Positions 45,623 through 55,739 of a DNA stretch of 64,000 nucleotides are shown in pieces. A program made the position numbers and the translations under genes. The notes below the pieces were generated by a model, which had not been told where the DNA came from, searched no databases, and saw nothing but the letters and a program-made list of their open reading frames with translations. The DNA is from Hansfordia pulvinata. Its lineage: Eukaryota; Ascomycota; Sordariomycetes; Xylariales. Location of the stretch: NCBI GenBank assembly GCA_006538405.1, contig BJKQ01000004.1:1302001-1366000 (forward strand), in the 5' to 3' direction. Positions within the stretch are counted from its first letter, which is position 1. Each line of letters opens with the position of its first letter.

Positions 45623-46154
45623 TTGGGATCGGGAGCGACGCCACGCTGGGTGGCCTCATGAACATATCGACATTACCCTTCTGAACGACCCCTCCGCAGC
45701 TCCTTCAACTCCTTGCATTTTTATCAGCTTTATGAACGACACGGCAACGAATTCGCTTTTGATACCCCAAAATCCCTGGCTCTTGTATATACGGAACCCA
45801 CGAACGATACGTTTAGTGCGCTCTGCCGCGCCATGTTGAGTTATGACGCCTGAGCATTTCAACTGCTCTTATTTGGTCAGAACTCCGGGATTAGGAACAG
45901 TATTCTTCAACGTTAACTTGGAAACAAACCTTTAGATACCAGAACATGATCACGCTCCCCCAAGGGCTGACTTTGTAAAACCTTTCTCTCTTCGCGTTTG
46001 CTGTGCTGCTGATTGAATACGCGGAACATCGGGCTGTGGAATAAGGCAGAAGGCGAACCTCATCACCATTCTCGCCAGCGCTTCGCCAGCACCATCCCCA
46101 TGAGTCCTATGTCCGTTCTACTTTTCAGGACGTGCTCTTCAGAAGTGAAAGGAG
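45623..46154. other. Convergent 3' intergenic region
   Basis: The 532 bp between the stops of the GPI-type gene (+) and the DNA glycosylase gene (-). AT-richer, 3' UTR-like; nothing else is recognised. Confidence 0.5.
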
Positions 46155-47414
46155 TTATGCCTCCGCAGTCGAGGTAGCTCGCTCCTGGCGCCTTCTCACA
46201 CACCAATCGCCCAACTCCTTCCAGATGGCCTCCTTCTCTGCGGGACGCAGCGTGGCGGCCAGGCCGCTGGTGCTGGAGGCGACAAAAATGTGGGCGCCGG
46301 CCCAGGTGCCTTGGGCGCCGACCTCATTGCTGGCCGGGTCGGCCTCTGGATCAGTGGCGCGCACTACGCCCATGCGCTCGCCAGGCTGCCAGCCATAGAC
46401 GAAAGGCGACGCGGAGGGGGCTTCGCCTTTGCTTCTGCTTTTACCTTTACCGCCGCCGCCGCCGCCCAGATTCCGCCCGTGGCGGACGCGGAAGACGCTC
46501 TCCCATATGCCCTTGCCCGTCAGGCAGACGGCCTCGGGGCGCCAGCGGCGGCACTTGGCGTCGAGGGCGGCGACCCCGGCGTCCATCTCGGCGCGGCTCA
46601 GGTCGGCGCCGCTGCGGGTGGGTCTGCTCACAATGTTGGTGTGGCCGAGGCCGAAGCGGCGGGGCATGGAGCGGTCCTCCTCCGGCTTGCAGGGGACGGG
46701 GGTGACGCCGGAGGAGTGCAGCAGGCGCCAGAACAGGTTGGTCGGGTGGGCGTAGGCGTGCCCCGTCCGGGAGGTCAGGACGCCCGGGTTCAGGCCGATG
46801 AAGAGAACGAGGAGCCCCGGGGCGAGGGCGTCGGGGAGGAGGGGGAGGTGCGCGTAGGGCGAGGGCGGGGGCGGTTCGGATGGGGCGGGCTTGTTCAGGG
46901 TTGCGGCGGCGGTGGCTGGAAAATGCGGCGATGCGGTCGTGTGTTTCCTCTTCGCTCTGTTTCCCGCGGTCATGGGTGCTTTGGTGCTTTTGCTGTCGCG
47001 TCGGGCGGCTTTCGGCCTCTGGTGTTCGTCCTCGCTCGCATCGTCTTGGGAAGCCGTCGTCGTTTTCATCGCCGTCGCGTGCGCCGCGAGAGTGTCTCCT
47101 CGCTTGCGCTTCGCTTCCGCCCCCGTCTTCTGCCCCTGCGACGCCACGGAGCGCGCCCCGTGGACGCGCGGACTGCGCCTGACGGCGCCGGCGGCTACCG
47201 CCTTGTCGGTGCTGCTGCTGCCGCCGCTGCCGTTGCCGCTTGGTGCGAAGGCAAAGTCCTGGAGCTGAAGGCGACCTGCGAAGCTGGGGGGTCCTGGCGC
47301 TGCGGCAGCCGTTTCCGCGCCCGTCTCCTCATGGTCATGATCACGGCCCGTCTCTGACTGGCGGCCGTCTGGCGCGCCTGCCCGGACCGGACTCTCATAG
47401 CGCTCGTACTTCAT
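46155..47414 (-). CDS. TDG/MUG-type mismatch DNA glycosylase
   Basis: Removes thymine or uracil from G:T and G:U mismatches in base-excision repair; it acts in the nucleus. Single exon, 419 residues. The first 190 residues are disordered, with Ala/Ser tracts and basic patches (AKRKRGD, NRAKRKHT) that may be nuclear signals. The catalytic domain starts near residue 195. Visible signatures are GLNPG (207-211), whose Asn is the catalytic position in TDG, HPTNLFWRLLHSSG (223-236), and HTNIVSRPTRSGADLS (258-273), the counterpart of the TDG insertion loop region. A Gly/Lys-rich insert (about 313-335) interrupts the domain before YGWQPGE. The end, FVASSTSGLAATLRPAEKEAIWKELGDW, matches the family C-terminal helix. 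The start is the first ATG of the frame; a later start would only shorten the disordered head. Confidence 0.92.
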   Translation of the reverse strand: MKYERYESPVRAGAPDGRQSETGRDHDHEETGAETAAAAPGPPSFAGRLQLQDFAFAPSGNGSGGSSSTDKAVAAGAVRRSPRVHGARSVASQGQKTGAEAKRKRGDTLAAHATAMKTTTASQDDASEDEHQRPKAARRDSKSTKAPMTAGNRAKRKHTTASPHFPATAAATLNKPAPSEPPPPSPYAHLPLLPDALAPGLLVLFIGLNPGVLTSRTGHAYAHPTNLFWRLLHSSGVTPVPCKPEEDRSMPRRFGLGHTNIVSRPTRSGADLSRAEMDAGVAALDAKCRRWRPEAVCLTGKGIWESVFRVRHGRNLGGGGGGKGKSRSKGEAPSASPFVYGWQPGERMGVVRATDPEADPASNEVGAQGTWAGAHIFVASSTSGLAATLRPAEKEAIWKELGDWCVRRRQERATSTAEA

Positions 47415-48807
47415 GCTTCGGTACTGACGGGGTGGCCCATGCCGGTGGCTCGGGAGGGCTCTTGGCTGTTTCAGGCCGGGGTCAGGCCATTCTGAAAAGT
47501 GCCGAGAGAGAGTCTTTGTCGTTGTTGCGGTCCCGTCGGAAGTGTTCGTGGAGGGAAAAGAAAAGAAAGCTGATGCGTGCCATGATGCTCGCTCGTGTTG
47601 ATCCCTTTGGTGGCTGATGTCATTTGCGCCTGCACGTTGGTGCGTTACCTCGGGCTAGCCGGATTGGGATGTGAGCTATCCTCGTGAAGGTGGAACTACA
47701 GCGGCGAAGGAGATACGAGTAGTATCCGGGAAGTTAACAACAAAGAGGGGATGCAGCTTGGTTGCTGTCGACTTTTGATGGTCTGAGGTTGGTGAAACGA
47801 TACGGCGCGGCGAGAGAATGCCGCTGGCTCTCGTATCCGATCCGCCGATGGGAGGTCGCGCGGTTGCACTGCCCCCTTTGATCCGCCGGAGGATCTCGTG
47901 TTGGACCGGAGAGGGAGGGAGGGATTGCGGGGTAGAAGACGGGTCTCGAGGGGAGGAGAGCTTGAATGAGAAAGAGAAACGAGAAGCTGATGTTGCCGCT
48001 CAGCACTATAACTGGGCACTCCGACACCTCATACGAGTAAACTTGAAGCCAGAAGCGAGATGTGAGGCAGAACCAGGTAGGTAGGTAGGGCCTGTACCAG
48101 GTATCTGAGGTGGGCACTGGCCATGTATGGAGGGGTTCCAAGGCGACCCTTACTGCTGCTGCTCCACTGTAGATCCAATGCTAGCAGGGGCTGCAGCTAC
48201 TGGAGGTTATTGTTGATGGCCCTGAGTGCCCTCCTGTCAGCCCGCGTCAGCGCAGCCACACAGCTCAAGGTGCCCCTCCAGACCTGTTAGACTGGAAGCC
48301 CCGCACGGCCTCTGGGAGAGCTGTCCTCCTTTGGGGCGGGGCATTGACTTTCAAGGTTCCCGCCCCGTCACCAAGGGTACCACGAGTACCGCTCAAACTG
48401 AGACGCAGGCGGTGGCCGCTGATGGTACGTGATACCTCAACTCGGGACGGCCGATGCAGATGAGGGGCAGAGCTTGGCTGGCCCGAGCCCCTCCCCCCAC
48501 CGCGTTCCGACGAGATGCTGGATGAGGCTTGCATCCACTCACACTCGCTGGGCCATTGGCGCCGCAGCACAAGCTCATCGGCCAGCCAGCCAGCCAGACA
48601 GCCACGTTGGCCCGTCTCTGCTTCTCTGCTATTAATACCTTTCCCGGTGTCTGAATGCCATCCCCTTCTTCCCCACCACTCCCCGCCATCCCGCGTTCTA
48701 AGCTGTCTCACCGCCAGCCCTCGCCCCCTCCCCTCTCTCCAGACACGGCTCGATAGCTTCACTGCTACTGTGCTTCCCGCTTCGTCCGCCCCACCGCCCA
48801 TATCACC
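47415..48807. promoter_or_regulatory. Divergent promoter region, TDG and UAP1
   Basis: The 1.4 kb between the starts of the DNA glycosylase (-) and UDP-GlcNAc pyrophosphorylase (+). Exact octamers at 47714 and 48032 and a GGTAGGTAGGTAGG unit at about 48077 are present. A CT-rich leader (about 48660-48800) precedes the + gene. No gene is seen. Confidence 0.55.
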
Positions 48808-50426
48808 ATGCCTCGCGCCTTCACCCCCGAGAATGTCGCCGCCCTGAGGCAGGAGTACGCCTCGGCCAACCAGGGCCACGTCTTCAACTTCTGGGACTCG
48901 CTGTCCGAGCAGCAGCAGCAGGCCCTCTTCCTCCAGCTCGACGACATCTCCCCCGGCGAGGTCAATGGCCTCCGTGAGCTTGCCCTCAACCCCCCGGCCG
49001 CCGTCCAGGACCCCGTCGTCGAGCCCTTGCCCGACTCTTCCACCGCTAGCATCTTCGACTCGGACCCCGCCAGCATCCAGAAGTGGTACGACACCGGCCT
49101 CGACCTCATTGCCAACGGCAAGGTTGCCGTCGTCCTCATGGCCGGCGGCCAGGGCACCCGCCTCGGATCCAAGGCCCCCAAGGGCTGCTACGACATTGGC
49201 CTGCCCTCCCACAAGACCCTCTTCCAGATCCAGGCCGAGCGCATCCGCAAGGTCCAAGAGCTCGCCGCCAAGACGGGCAAGGCCGACCCAGCCAAGTCTG
49301 TCGTCCACTGGTACATCATGACCAGCGGTCCCACCCGCGGCCCGACCGAGAAGTTCTTCAAGGCCCAGAAGCTCGACGAGCTCAGCGACGACCAGAACAA
49401 CGCCCGCAGCGGCGGCGAGCCCTACTTTGGACTCTCCCCTAGCAACGTCCACATCTTTGAGCAGGGCGTTCTCCCTTGCATTGCCAACGACGGCAAGTTC
49501 ATGATGGAGAACAAGGGCAAGGTTGCCGTCGCCCCCGACGGAAACGGCGGTATCTACAAGGCCCTCAAGAAGCCCAGCCTCCAGGCCGGAGAGGGCGCCC
49601 CCGTCAGCGTTCTCGACCACATGAAGTCCAATGGTGTCGAGCACGTCTACGCCTACTGTGTCGACAACTGCCTGTCCAAGGTTGCCGACCCCGTCTTCAT
49701 TGGCTTCTCGGCCGACCAGAAGGCTGAGATCGCCACCAAGGTCGTCCGCAAAGACAAAGCCGAGGAGTCCGTCGGTCTCATCATCCAGAAGAACGGCAAG
49801 CCCGACGTCGTTGAGTACTCCGAGATTGACAAGGAGACGGCCCAGGCCAAGGATCCCAAGAACTCTCAGCTTCTCAAATTCCGCGCTGCCAACATTGTCA
49901 ACCACTATTACTCCATTGCCAGTCTGGAGAAGGACTATGTGCTTCTCCCTCACGTCGCGCGCAAGAAGATCCCTTGCATTGACCTGGAGACTGCCGCCCC
50001 CGTCACTCCCAGCACCCCGAACGGCATTAAGCTGGAGCAGTTTGTCTTTGACAACTTCAAGGAACTGGACCTGAACCAGTTTGCTTGCTTCGAAGTTGAC
50101 CGCAAGGAAGAGTTTTCCCCGCTGAAGAACGCCGACCCCAAGCAAGAGGGCGGCAGCTTCGTCTCGGAGCCCAGTGACTGCCCAACCACCAGCCGCCGCG
50201 ACATCATGGCTCAGGGCAAGCGGTGGCTCGAGGCGGCCGGCGCGACTGTCACTGTGGATGGGGTGGAGATTCCTCCTACCGAGAGCTATGTAAGTCACCC
50301 GACGCGCTCGTTACTTTGACTACCGCCATTATTTGAGTGTCCCTGCTAACCTTTACACAGGGTGGCGAAGGTCTGGAGGCGCAAAAGGGAAGGACTATTG
50401 CGGTGGAAAACCTCCAGGAATCGTAG
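48808..50426 (+). CDS. UAP1: UDP-N-acetylglucosamine pyrophosphorylase
   Basis: Forms UDP-GlcNAc from UTP and GlcNAc-1-phosphate in the cytosol, the precursor for chitin, N-glycans and GPI anchors. Two exons, 48808-50289 and 50361-50426, give 515 residues, the usual eukaryotic length. The nucleotide-binding signature [10 protein letters not shown] is at residues 111-120, followed by [16 protein letters not shown]. Other family segments are the [12 protein letters not shown] stretch, [11 protein letters not shown] and an [19 protein letters not shown] region. The last intron (GTAAGT...CACAG, 71 bp) splits the C-terminal SYGGEGLE, a conserved family ending, which supports the splice. A CT-rich leader precedes the ATG, and strong GC3 codon use suggests good expression. 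The downstream gene on the same strand starts 840 bp later. Confidence 0.96.
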
Positions 50427-51270
50427 GCATCGAATGAGATGAGATGTCTGTACCGCTACGCCCCTGCAATGTGGTATATACGATATCGAAAGTTTCACGA
50501 CCTTGTCAACAAATCAGCAGTGTCGCTTCAAAACGTCGCATGATGATACCACCGAGGAAAAGTACATAATAAAAATCGCAGGTTGACTTATTCCATGAGG
50601 AAAAGTGGCAGTAGTCGTGTTTGCAGGCGTGGCCTACCGGACAGCTTAATTTGGAATGATTCACCAAAAAGATCACAGCACTAACCAACGCGGGCTGCTG
50701 GATAAAATCTACATTATTACCAACCAAATTTGTCAGCCTACTTTTCGGCGACCTTACACAGGCTGCAGGGCATGGCTGGCCAGCATTGGTGGTAAAATAC
50801 GTTGCCAGCATTGCATTGGGACCTACGCAGTAGCCGATAAATCGTTGTAGTATCCGGGCCATGGGCAACGATGCACTCGGAGTGAGGAGGCCCGGATTTC
50901 CGGCCCTCTTCCAACAACAGCAGAATGACAACGCCACAGCTGCAACGGTGTTATCCGGCCAAAGCCCTGGGGCGCCCCTCGCCTTCTCCCTCCGATTCAT
51001 GCCTAGTCTCAGAAACTGAGTGGAGAGGATCGTCTCCACGCCACTGGTGTTGCCACTGGCTCGGCCATCCTGTGGCGAAAGCATGCGCAACCAGTCTTCG
51101 CATGCAGAGTCAAAGCCTGGGCTCAAGCTACGGTGCCGTACGCACCCACCCTACCTATAAAGAGCGCCTCAGCCCTGTTTCTTGCAGAGCCACTTGGTAG
51201 ATATTGAGACCCCTGCCAAGCCCTGAGGCTGGACCGCGCCAACTCTGTGCCTAATAAGTGACGGAGGACG
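50427..51270. other. Intergenic region, UAP1 to unknown gene
   Basis: The 844 bp between UAP1 and the next + gene. The first part is AT-richer and 3' UTR-like; CCCTACCTATAAA near 51149 resembles a TAGGTAGG unit joined to a TATA-like box about 120 bp before the next ATG. No gene is seen. Confidence 0.5.
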
Positions 51271-52305
51271 ATGAGGATATCTTCCCCCTTCGTCTCAGTT
51301 CTGGCATTCTGCGAGGCCTTCCCGGTTGCAGGCCGTGCCATACACACGAACCGGTGCGCGTCAAACCCCCTGACCCCGTCCCCAAGCACGCACGCACAGG
51401 GGAGCCCACGCCAGCTAATCAACGACTCGAACAGCGATGCAAGCGACGCAGACCGCGCCGCCTGTGTGGGAGATGAGCAGGTCCTGGGGGTCCTGGGCGG
51501 GGGCGAGGGCGACAGCCGGCCGGCCCCGCGGGCGCTCTGCGGTCTGATCCCACCGCGGAAGAAGAAGGAGAAGATGTTCCAGTGGAACCAGGGAGACGAC
51601 AGCAAGATCGACGAGGACCTGGAGGACCCGGCCAAGCCGTACAGGGGCACGCACAAGATCTTCGCCAACGGGTACGCGGCGGCGCACGTGGACCTGATCG
51701 GGGCCGTCGTGCAGAAGGACCGCGGCGCGCACGCCGGGTGGACGTGGCAGGGGATGGAGAACACGGGCGGGGAGGGGCCGTCGACGGGGTCGGCGCAGCA
51801 CGAGGAGATGATGGCGTTCCTCGAGAGGCGGGCGGGCCGAGGCGACTCGATCGCGCTGGTGCTCATTTGGCGGGACCCCTGGCTGTCGCCCGAGGCCAGG
51901 GAGGCGACGCCGCGCTGGCGCCGGCCCCTCGCGGCGCTCGGCGCGCTCGTGTCGGGGGAGCGGGCGCGCCAGCGGAAGAGGCTCGAGGGGGCCCGGCGCC
52001 GCGGCGCCGCGTGCCGCGACGTGTTCGCGCAGATGAACGCCGCGGTGCGCCGTCTGGCCCAGCGGAGGAGCGGCAAGGGCGGCGGCGGCGGCGGCACGAA
52101 GGTGCTCTACCGCACCGTGGTCTACGACGAGCGGGCCATGCCGCGGCCCGCCACGGTCGAGCTCTGGGGCACCGACGGCTCCATGCTGGGCGGGCGCCGG
52201 CTGACGGCCTGGGAGTCGGAGGGCTACACCGTCAGCCTGCACGAGCTGCTGGCCGAGGGCAAGACGCTCGCGGAGCTCAAGGAGATGGGGTACAACCGGT
52301 GGTGA
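51271..52305 (+). CDS. Hypothetical protein, very GC-rich
   Basis: A frame of 344 residues that I do not recognise. The N-terminus (MRISSPFVSVLAFCEAFPVAGRA) could be a weak signal peptide. From an internal Met (position 51574) codon use becomes strongly GC3-biased and the sequence looks ordered: MFQWNQGDDSKIDEDLEDP, then FANGYAAAHVDLIGAVVQK and DSIALVLIWRDPWLS. A basic helix follows (RARQRKRLEGARRRGAACR), then a Gly-rich linker and a C-terminal block with KVLYRTVVYDERAMPRPATVELWG and KTLAELKEMGYNRW. The change in composition suggests the true start may be 51574 or that an upstream exon is mis-joined. I assign no function. It is followed by the convergent TauD gene. Confidence 0.6.
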   Translation: MRISSPFVSVLAFCEAFPVAGRAIHTNRCASNPLTPSPSTHAQGSPRQLINDSNSDASDADRAACVGDEQVLGVLGGGEGDSRPAPRALCGLIPPRKKKEKMFQWNQGDDSKIDEDLEDPAKPYRGTHKIFANGYAAAHVDLIGAVVQKDRGAHAGWTWQGMENTGGEGPSTGSAQHEEMMAFLERRAGRGDSIALVLIWRDPWLSPEAREATPRWRRPLAALGALVSGERARQRKRLEGARRRGAACRDVFAQMNAAVRRLAQRRSGKGGGGGGTKVLYRTVVYDERAMPRPATVELWGTDGSMLGGRRLTAWESEGYTVSLHELLAEGKTLAELKEMGYNRW

Positions 52306-53019
52306 GCCGTCCGGGGTGTTGGGAGAGGAGGGGGGGGGGCGGATTCGAGTTTCTCGAAGGAGGGTCCGACCGCCTCTGCGTGTGCCTGATAATGACAACA
52401 CAGAAGGAAACACCAGGGAATAAAAGAGAGAAAAAAAAGAGGTAAGACTGGGATGGCGTATAAGGCTGGGAACTTTCAGAGAGTGTGGATGGATGGGCAG
52501 ACATCATCACCCCAAGCCGGGCCCCAAAGCCCGGCTTCGCCGCCCGGGGTAATGAGCGAGATGAGACCGCGGGGGAGTATACAACTCCCGAGGAAAAGGA
52601 GGCGACTTTGGAGGGGTAAACTGATTTACGGAGACGGCGTTGATTCTAGGCTAGGTAGTACTTTCTTTGCTTCACTCGTTGTGGTACCATTGTGGATATT
52701 TACTTCAAAAACATAAAGTCTCGACTTTGCTGATGATTAGGCACTCTTACAAACATTCAAGGAACCAATAAGCCCATCTTCTGAATGTCCAGTTGAAGGC
52801 CTGGCGCGCCACGATGATAACTTAAAAAAGAAGATCCCCAAGAGGTGGCGCGCGAAGGATGGGCCTCCCAACAGCGCACGGAGCCGGCTGTACCCGTCTG
52901 CAATGACTGAGCAGTAGACGGGGGGCTTTGTTCTGGGCCCAAACCCCGGGCATTCTTTGCGTCTGGCCTGAGGCACGATTTCCCCCCGCCAACACGACGA
53001 CCAGTGGCAAAGAAACGCC
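52306..53019. other. Convergent 3' intergenic region
   Basis: The 714 bp between the stops of the hypothetical gene (+) and the TauD gene (-). Contains a G-rich patch near 52330 and TAGGCTAGGTAGTAC near 52649. No gene is seen. Confidence 0.5.
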
Positions 53020-54378
53020 TCACGCACCCTCCAGCGCCTCGGCTTTGGTGACACTGCGCGGGTCCAGGTAGGGTGGCTCGCCGATGCCGACGGCGCGGTG
53101 GCCGAAACGCTCGCCCAGCCCGTCGTAGTCAAAGGTTGCCGTGTGGAAGGCGCTTCTATTGTCCCAGATTGCTGTGTATAATGTCAGCAAGCAGCTTGCA
53201 GAACATGACCAGAAACAAGGACCATGAGCAGGAAGAACAAAACGAGGAACCCACCAATGTCATTCTCGTTGCGCCACTTGAACCGCACCTGTATGTCATG
53301 GTTCTCCACAATGGCGCGCTTGAAGCGTTCGAGCAGCTCGGCCGACTCGTTCGGCGCCAGCTCGTTGATTACCTTGGGAAACGGTCCCACGGCGAACAGG
53401 CTCTTCCAGCCCGTCACGGGGTTGGTGCGGACCAGCGGATGCACGGTGCTCAGGTCGCCCCCCAAGTTGGCGGGGTGTCCACGGGGACCTTCGTAGATCC
53501 GGACGCGGCCCGTCTTGTCCTCGGCGGCCGCGCGCAAGAACCCATCTCCAATGAAGGTCGCGGTCAGCGTCTCGAAAAATCGCCGATATGCGGGCGAGAA
53601 GCGGTCCAGCAGGTCGTAGCCGCTGGCCCACAGCGTGTCGCCGCCGCAAGAGGGCAGCTGGGTCAAGCGGAGGGACGTGTAGTCGGCGGGCGCGGCCTCG
53701 AACTGTATGTCCGAGTGCCACTGGGCCGAGTCGTAACGGCGCTTGTCAGCCTGCCTTTCGTGCTTGAACAGGCTGCGACGCTGGACAGAGCTGATGGTGC
53801 TGATCTGGTCGTCTCCAGGGGGTGCTCCGAACTCCGACGAGGAGGCGCTGTTGAGGATAGGGTGCGTATGCAATGTAGATTCTGCGGGTTTGCCGCTCAG
53901 CTGGCCCAGGCGGTGCACCAGCTGCTTCTGAAGGGCGTCTGTGAGGTTGTCCTGCGCCCGGAAGAAGACGACCCCTCGTTGTGAAACTGCCGGACGGGGA
54001 GGAACCGGCAAAGATATATCAGTTCAACTCTGTAAATTTTGGGGAGTCTCCGCCCCCTCTCGCCCTGGAAGTTTATGTCCACTCGTGGGGTTGGGTCATC
54101 GCCGTGGAGAGACACTCACTTGTGATAGCCAGGTCACGGATCAGCTCGTCGGCGTTGGTGGCGTGTAGCAGGTCGTCGACGATATTGACGCTTGGGTACT
54201 CGCGCCCAATGGCCGGTGTCGCGTCTTCGTGAGCGAAGCTGTCGAGCGCCCCTGTCAGTTGAAGGGGCGGTCGAGGGTACGAAGATGTGACGCCGGCGTT
54301 TTTGGGCTTAAGGTGGGTGGGCAGAGCGCTGCCGTCGTCGCCACGGGTGGACTCGTCGACAGTGACGGCGGGAGCCAT
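53020..54378 (-). CDS. TauD-type alpha-ketoglutarate dioxygenase
   Basis: Fe(II)/2-oxoglutarate-dependent dioxygenase of the TauD/Jlp1 group, which releases sulfite from sulfonates or oxidises related substrates. Three exons on the minus strand, 54378-54120, 53986-53255 and 53171-53020, give 380 residues; introns are GTGAGT...GGCAG and GTGGGT...CACAG. The second exon opens with SQRGVVFFRAQ, a family strand. The iron ligands are visible: WHSD gives H177 and D179, and the distal FHTATFDYDG gives H340. The arginine that binds 2-oxoglutarate is probably in ERFGHRAVG (R352 or R356). Both introns restore conserved segments, which supports the model. Substrate is not determined by the sequence; fungal TauD-type enzymes also act on other acids. 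A Dal5-family transporter lies 1.36 kb upstream on the same strand. Confidence 0.93.
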
Positions 54379-55739
54379 GGTGCTGTCTTCTCCCCGCTGA
54401 ATTATGACCTCTCGGTAAATTTCGGATTGCCCTTCCGAATGGTTTCAAGCGAGCTGCAAGAGAAATGCAAGAAGGGAGGTGACGGTCTTCGACAACAAAA
54501 TAGAGTCTTTAATCAGAGATCCAACCTTGCGGCGGCTCTCTTGGGTACTCAAGGTGGTCAGCACTTATACTTGCCCCGCGTGTACGTGAGCATGCTGGGT
54601 CGGTATGGCCTCCGGGAGGAGAACCGCCCCCCCACGCGCCCGTCCGATCCCGAATTGCGAAGCTGCGCGAGTTCCGGAGGGGTAGCAGGCGTTTCGTTGC
54701 GTTGCGTTGCGCAAGTGTTGAGGCCATGGCATGGGCCAGGATCACGCAATCACCTGCCTGAGCACGCCAGCCCTCCTTCCCTGCACGCGAACGATCCACG
54801 ACTTGAGAGGGACCCCCCGCGAGAACAAACATGTACGTCCCAGGAAGACCAACCACCCGCCCGGGTCGACCGGCGAAGCACGCGATTGCGCTTAGACCTG
54901 GGCCACGGCCATACTCGCAAAGCTTAACTCGAGAGCCCCTCGGCGGGGCCCGCGGAGCGCTGGCGTCGTCGAGCTTAACCCTGTCGTTTCGCGGCTTGGC
55001 TGGGGGTGTCGGAGCATTGGTTCGGTCTCGTTGCTTGTCACGAATATCGCTCGCCTGGGCCGGGGCCTTTGAGGATCCGTGTGCGCGGGGCCTCTTCGCT
55101 CCCCGTCAGATGCCATTTCGTCGTCTGCTGGATTCCTTTGCTGGAATCTGATGGCTGGTGACGATTCCAATCTTTGGTCTAACCACGGCTCCGAAGAGAT
55201 TGCAGATGGAAAGTGTCGAAAGGGGTGACAAAAGTTGATAGCAGCGAGGGTTGGCAAGCGTCATGTAGGAAGATAGAATTCCGTAGCAGATGGCCGGGTT
55301 GGCTCATGATCTGTCCCCGCCGTGCATCTGCTTCCAATGCCCCCACTGATGCCATTCTTCCACGGTCGCACCTTCTGCGTGCAACGCGGCCTCTTCTTTG
55401 GCGGCTTCCCCGTAGTCGGCGGGGAATACATGATATATGTACCGTTGTATATTGTTCTCAGGGACATCCAATATTGCGGTAGGTCTCTCGTGCTACATGT
55501 AGAACTCCAAAAGAACTGCACAAGTACATGACAGGCGCAATTCCAATGCCAACACCTCACATTTGATACGGCGTGTACCCTTAGGTACTGCAGTAGATTC
55601 ATCGACGGTCCGCGGCCTGTCTCCCTACAATCCTCTTCTACCCAAGCTCCATGCTCCCGACACCATACCGACGTGCGTCATCCACGTCTCCCATTAGCAC
55701 GTAGGACGATGAGTATCTTTTGATTTGAGCATCTCCGTC
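54379..55739. promoter_or_regulatory. Upstream region of the TauD gene
   Basis: The 1.36 kb between the MFS transporter stop and the TauD start, both genes on the minus strand. It holds the TauD promoter and the transporter 3' UTR. I looked for the palindromic Cys-3/Met4-type site (ATGRYRYCAT) expected for sulfur control and did not find a clear match. CCTTAGGTACTGC occurs near 55580. No gene is seen. Confidence 0.5.

Noticed and set aside
48265..50298. Open frame of 677 codons opposite UAP1
   Set aside because: Antisense shadow of a highly biased gene; Leu/Gly/Val-rich composition typical of such shadows.
54229..54927. Open frame of 232 codons on the plus strand
   Set aside because: Overlaps the first exon and promoter of the TauD gene and shows no domain.
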